A stretch of 64,000 nt of DNA from CAKZYD01 sp039814715 (GTDB lineage Bacteria > Pseudomonadota > Alphaproteobacteria > Sphingomonadales > CAKZYD01), in assembly GCA_039814715.1 (NCBI GenBank), contig JBCCAR010000002.1, positions 1 to 64,000 of the forward strand. The letters run 5' to 3'. A program made the position numbers and the translations under genes. The notes under the pieces were generated by a model. It searched no databases, had not been told where the DNA came from, and worked only from the letters and a program-made list of their open reading frames with translations. Below, in pieces: positions 61,921-64,000 of this stretch; the stretch's first letter is position 1; the number at the start of each line of letters is the position of its first letter.

Positions 61921-63020
61921 ACGCGCAGATCTATGATACGCTGGCGCAAACGCTAGCAAAGGTCCGTAAGGATTATGGCGCAGAGGTACTTAAAAGCCGC
62001 CGCCGTTTAAATGGCGTTTTGGCCGACCGAATGCCCGACAATAAGCGCGAAATTCGCGTGCTGCTCGACGCAGTGGACGATGGCGCGCTGAAGACCTTTG
62101 AAAGCACGAGCGCGGACCAAGTGGGCATGCAGATTGACCGCTTGGCGGGCGTGATGGAAAGCCAGCGCGGCACCCGCCTTGACCTCGCGCGCCAAGTCAT
62201 AGCTGCCTGCGCTTATGCCGTGGGCGTGGGCAAACTACCCTCTCAGCTCTATGGGGACCCAGCGCCGACACCGGCTAGTGGAGGCCAAGATGACTGGGTT
62301 GGCGTGTCTGAGGTGGTTGGCGCGCAGACAGCGACGCAGACGCCAGAGCGAAACCAAGAGCCGAGTGGCCCGGCGATGGAAAAAGCCAAGCTTTGGTTTG
62401 AAGAGAACAAATTGCTCGTCACGCTCGCCTCTCTCGCGCTGGTCATTGGCGGCATTGCTGTTCAGTCCGGCGTCTTTAATGGCGGCGGCGATGACCCCTA
62501 TGAGCAAGGCGGCGGGGGGCAAGTGCAAGTCTCCTTCCCGCAATATGATGAGGCGCTGGGCTATTTCGGCGAGCTGGCTGATTTAAATGTGCCGGCGCAA
62601 ACGACGCCCTTTGCCCAGCTGGAAGGTGTTGTGCCGCTCACCATTCCTGGCGGGGATACGGTGACCACGCAGGCGCTGATTGACCAGGGCCTCGGCGGCA
62701 ATAATTTTGCCATTATCAATGCCTGGGCGCAAAATCATGACGAGGCGCTTCCTTATTCTTACAACATGCCCTTCGCTGGATTGCCTGGCACCTTCCAAGA
62801 TGAAACACAGCAGCGTTTAATGCGCGCCCTTGAAGACATCACAAAAGGCAAGCGCGACTTCCCGCTAGTGTTCTATTCAAAAAATGTGGCGCGTACAGAT
62901 GGCTACAACGCCGCGTTGCGTGCGATAAACGCAGGCTATTTAAACGTCTTCTGGTACCGCGGCGGCCTCGAAAGTTTTAAAGCTGCTGGCCAAGGCACGG
63001 TGCAGATTAACAAAGGCTAG
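61917..63020 (+). CDS. Single-span membrane protein with Cys-less rhodanese domain
   Basis: 367 residues; ATG overlaps the previous stop. The N-terminal domain (YGAEVLKSRRRLNGVL ... PDNKREIRVLLDAV) and D125-DWVG-x-S motif match its neighbour, with one span at ~166-184. The outside part copies the secreted rhodanese of the first gene (TIPGGDTVTTQALI ... LVFYSKNVARTDGYNAALRAINAGY ... YRGGLESFKAAG), but the C-x4-CW centre is replaced by YSKNVAR, so it cannot carry a persulfide. It may be a ligand- or partner-sensing pseudo-enzyme. Its stop shares CTAG with the opposing gene. Confidence 0.78.
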   Translation: MNAQIYDTLAQTLAKVRKDYGAEVLKSRRRLNGVLADRMPDNKREIRVLLDAVDDGALKTFESTSADQVGMQIDRLAGVMESQRGTRLDLARQVIAACAYAVGVGKLPSQLYGDPAPTPASGGQDDWVGVSEVVGAQTATQTPERNQEPSGPAMEKAKLWFEENKLLVTLASLALVIGGIAVQSGVFNGGGDDPYEQGGGGQVQVSFPQYDEALGYFGELADLNVPAQTTPFAQLEGVVPLTIPGGDTVTTQALIDQGLGGNNFAIINAWAQNHDEALPYSYNMPFAGLPGTFQDETQQRLMRALEDITKGKRDFPLVFYSKNVARTDGYNAALRAINAGYLNVFWYRGGLESFKAAGQGTVQINKG

Positions 63021-63562
63021 CGCCCCCCGCCCTGGGAGCGCGGCTGCAATTCGCCCGTCCATGGGTTGCGCTTTAAGCGCGGGAGCTCAACAGAAGCGCG
63101 CTCCGCGCTTGGGCTGCCAGGTTGTACGCTTTGATTGGCGGGCTTGGTCTTGTCAAAGTAGCGGACTGAAGCATCATTTTTAAAGCGCAGTTGTTTGCCG
63201 CTGGGCGTTGCGGCGTTGGTTTTGCCTTTGGCGAGCTGCGCATTCGCTTTAGCGACTTTGACGCTGCGGGGTACTCGCGCGCCTGCATTGCGGGCCGCGT
63301 TTTGCGCTGCTTGGTTGAGCGCCATGTCTACACTTCTATCTTGCCGCCGTACGCGGCGCCGACGTGCTTGTCGCGCATCGCGGCGCTGCTGGTTGCGATC
63401 CGATTGGCGTTGGGTTGGCCGGCTGCTGTAGCTGGAGCGTGTGCGCGGCCTGCGCGAAGTGGCCGTGCTTTTTGTAGTTTTTTTCTTCTTCGCTGCCAAA
63501 GCATTTGGCACGGTGAGGAGGGCTGAGGCGATGAGTGCTGGAAGGAAGACGCGGCGCAACAT
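63017..63562 (-). CDS. Small exported, highly basic protein
   Basis: 181 residues, no family recognised. A signal peptide (FLPALIASALLTVPNALA) is followed by a Lys/Arg-rich, disordered stretch (KKKKTTKSTATSRRPRTRSS, RRDARQARRRRVRR) and a Pro/Ser tail. Such a charge points to binding of polyanions such as lipopolysaccharide, nucleic acid or acidic matrix. Its ATG overlaps the LamG gene stop by one base, so the two are co-transcribed, converging on the signalling operon. Confidence 0.6.
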   Translation of the reverse strand: MLRRVFLPALIASALLTVPNALAAKKKKTTKSTATSRRPRTRSSYSSRPTQRQSDRNQQRRDARQARRRRVRRQDRSVDMALNQAAQNAARNAGARVPRSVKVAKANAQLAKGKTNAATPSGKQLRFKNDASVRYFDKTKPANQSVQPGSPSAERASVELPRLKRNPWTGELQPRSQGGGR

Positions 63563-64000
63563 CAGTTGATCTCCTCAAGGATGAGCAGGGTCTCAGAATT
63601 GAAATCACTTAAAGCAGACAGCGAATCCAGCTCGGGATGGTCAGACAAAACCACATCACGTATGGCGTAATTCAGAACCGTTGAGCGGTCGAGTACATAG
63701 TTCCAGATGCGTAGGCTCGCCATCGCGCCAAAGAAGGGGTCTTCTTCGCCATCGATGCTGCCGACAAACAAGCCACCGCTGGGTAGGTCTGCGAGGCTTG
63801 CATCATATTCGCCCACATTTTCGCCATCGACCAGCATGTTCAGGCCGTCTTCAAACACATTCAGCGCCACATGGTGCATCTTTCCATCGCTAAAATCGAA
63901 CATGAAGACATAGTCATCATCCCCGCTGTAGAGCACGATGCCTTGGCGGTCTGGCAGCATGGCAATGAGGTAAGAGACGCCCTGCGGCCCAGTGTTCGAT
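63562..64000 (-). CDS. LamG-like (concanavalin-fold) protein, partial
   Basis: C-terminal ~145 residues of a gene whose start lies beyond the window end. The frame shows LamG/laminin-G-like strands: IVLYSGDDDYVFMFDF, MHHVALNVFEDGLNMLVDGENVGEY, GGLFVGSID and FFGAMASLRIWNYVL. Such domains bind glycans or surface polymers, usually outside the cell. It is upstream of, and overlaps by one base, the basic exported protein. Confidence 0.75.
   Translation of the reverse strand, partial: SNTGPQGVSYLIAMLPDRQGIVLYSGDDDYVFMFDFSDGKMHHVALNVFEDGLNMLVDGENVGEYDASLADLPSGGLFVGSIDGEEDPFFGAMASLRIWNYVLDRSTVLNYAIRDVVLSDHPELDSLSALSDFNSETLLILEEIN

Noticed and set aside
1..64000. tRNA, rRNA, riboswitch or insertion sequence
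   Set aside because: No cloverleaf, conserved rRNA segment, known aptamer pattern or transposase was recognised by eye; a covariance-model search was not possible.

Overview
The window reads as DNA of an aquatic alphaproteobacterium. Supporting signs are the RepA/ParAB-type plasmid backbone, two large TonB-dependent receptors, three PEP-CTERM-like envelope proteins, Tat-exported GMC and amine oxidases, and intergenic palindromes of the CCCGGGCTTGACCCGGG and CTGGACTTGATCCAG types that are common in this class. A lineage near Hyphomonadaceae or Parvularculaceae is a guess. The parA-parB-repA block at 48.9-52.6 kb, with palindromic centromere-like sites and a five-unit iteron array, indicates an extrachromosomal replicon (megaplasmid or chromid) or an integrated plasmid carrying chromosome-like metabolic genes.

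Layout: 0-2.4 kb, TonB receptor. 2.45-2.9 kb, GIY-YIG gene between two copies of a 64-bp palindromic repeat. 2.9-8.2 kb, catabolic block (Fe/2OG dioxygenase, MFS permease, SnoaL-like protein, acyl-CoA ligase, soluble reductive-dehalogenase homologue). 8.3-16.3 kb, two PEP-CTERM-like proteins, a VanZ-like protein, the iorA-iorB pair and a DUF418 protein. 16.5-21.7 kb, PPOX flavoprotein/amidase/nitronate monooxygenase operon, divergent from a GMC oxidoreductase with its Tat-exported small subunit. 21.8-25.7 kb, SH3 protein, exported metallophosphoesterase and a third PEP-CTERM-like protein. 26.0-33.4 kb, TonB receptor divergent from a complete ureDABCEFG operon. 33.5-46.6 kb, MipA/OmpV porin, Sel1-repeat gene with an in-frame amber codon, aldolase/epimerase pair, MFS permease, ALDH/GDPD pair, vWA protein with six Ig-like repeats, alkaline phosphatase and a DAO-type oxidase. 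46.6-48.8 kb, small membrane protein, TPP decarboxylase and a possible small ORF. 48.99-54.1 kb, replication and partition block plus an unknown HTH protein. 54.2-55.6 kb, amine oxidase.

The most unusual part is 55.8-63.0 kb: seven tightly packed, co-directional genes encoding a secreted rhodanese with a C-x4-CW centre, a divergent Ser/Thr kinase with zinc ribbon, a PP2C phosphatase, a PrsW-type membrane protease, a TerY-like vWA protein, and two paralogous single-span membrane proteins, one ending in a Cys-less copy of the rhodanese domain. The kinase and the PrsW protease end in the same roughly 85-residue beta-rich (FHA-like) domain, and the two membrane proteins share an N-terminal helical domain and a DD-x-WVG-x-S motif. 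This extends the known kinase/PP2C/TerY triad into what looks like a trans-envelope signalling apparatus, with no tellurium-resistance genes in the window. A basic exported protein and a LamG-like protein converge on the operon.

No tRNA, rRNA, CRISPR array, insertion sequence or phage gene was recognised. All functions are inferred from motifs read by eye; no database search was possible.
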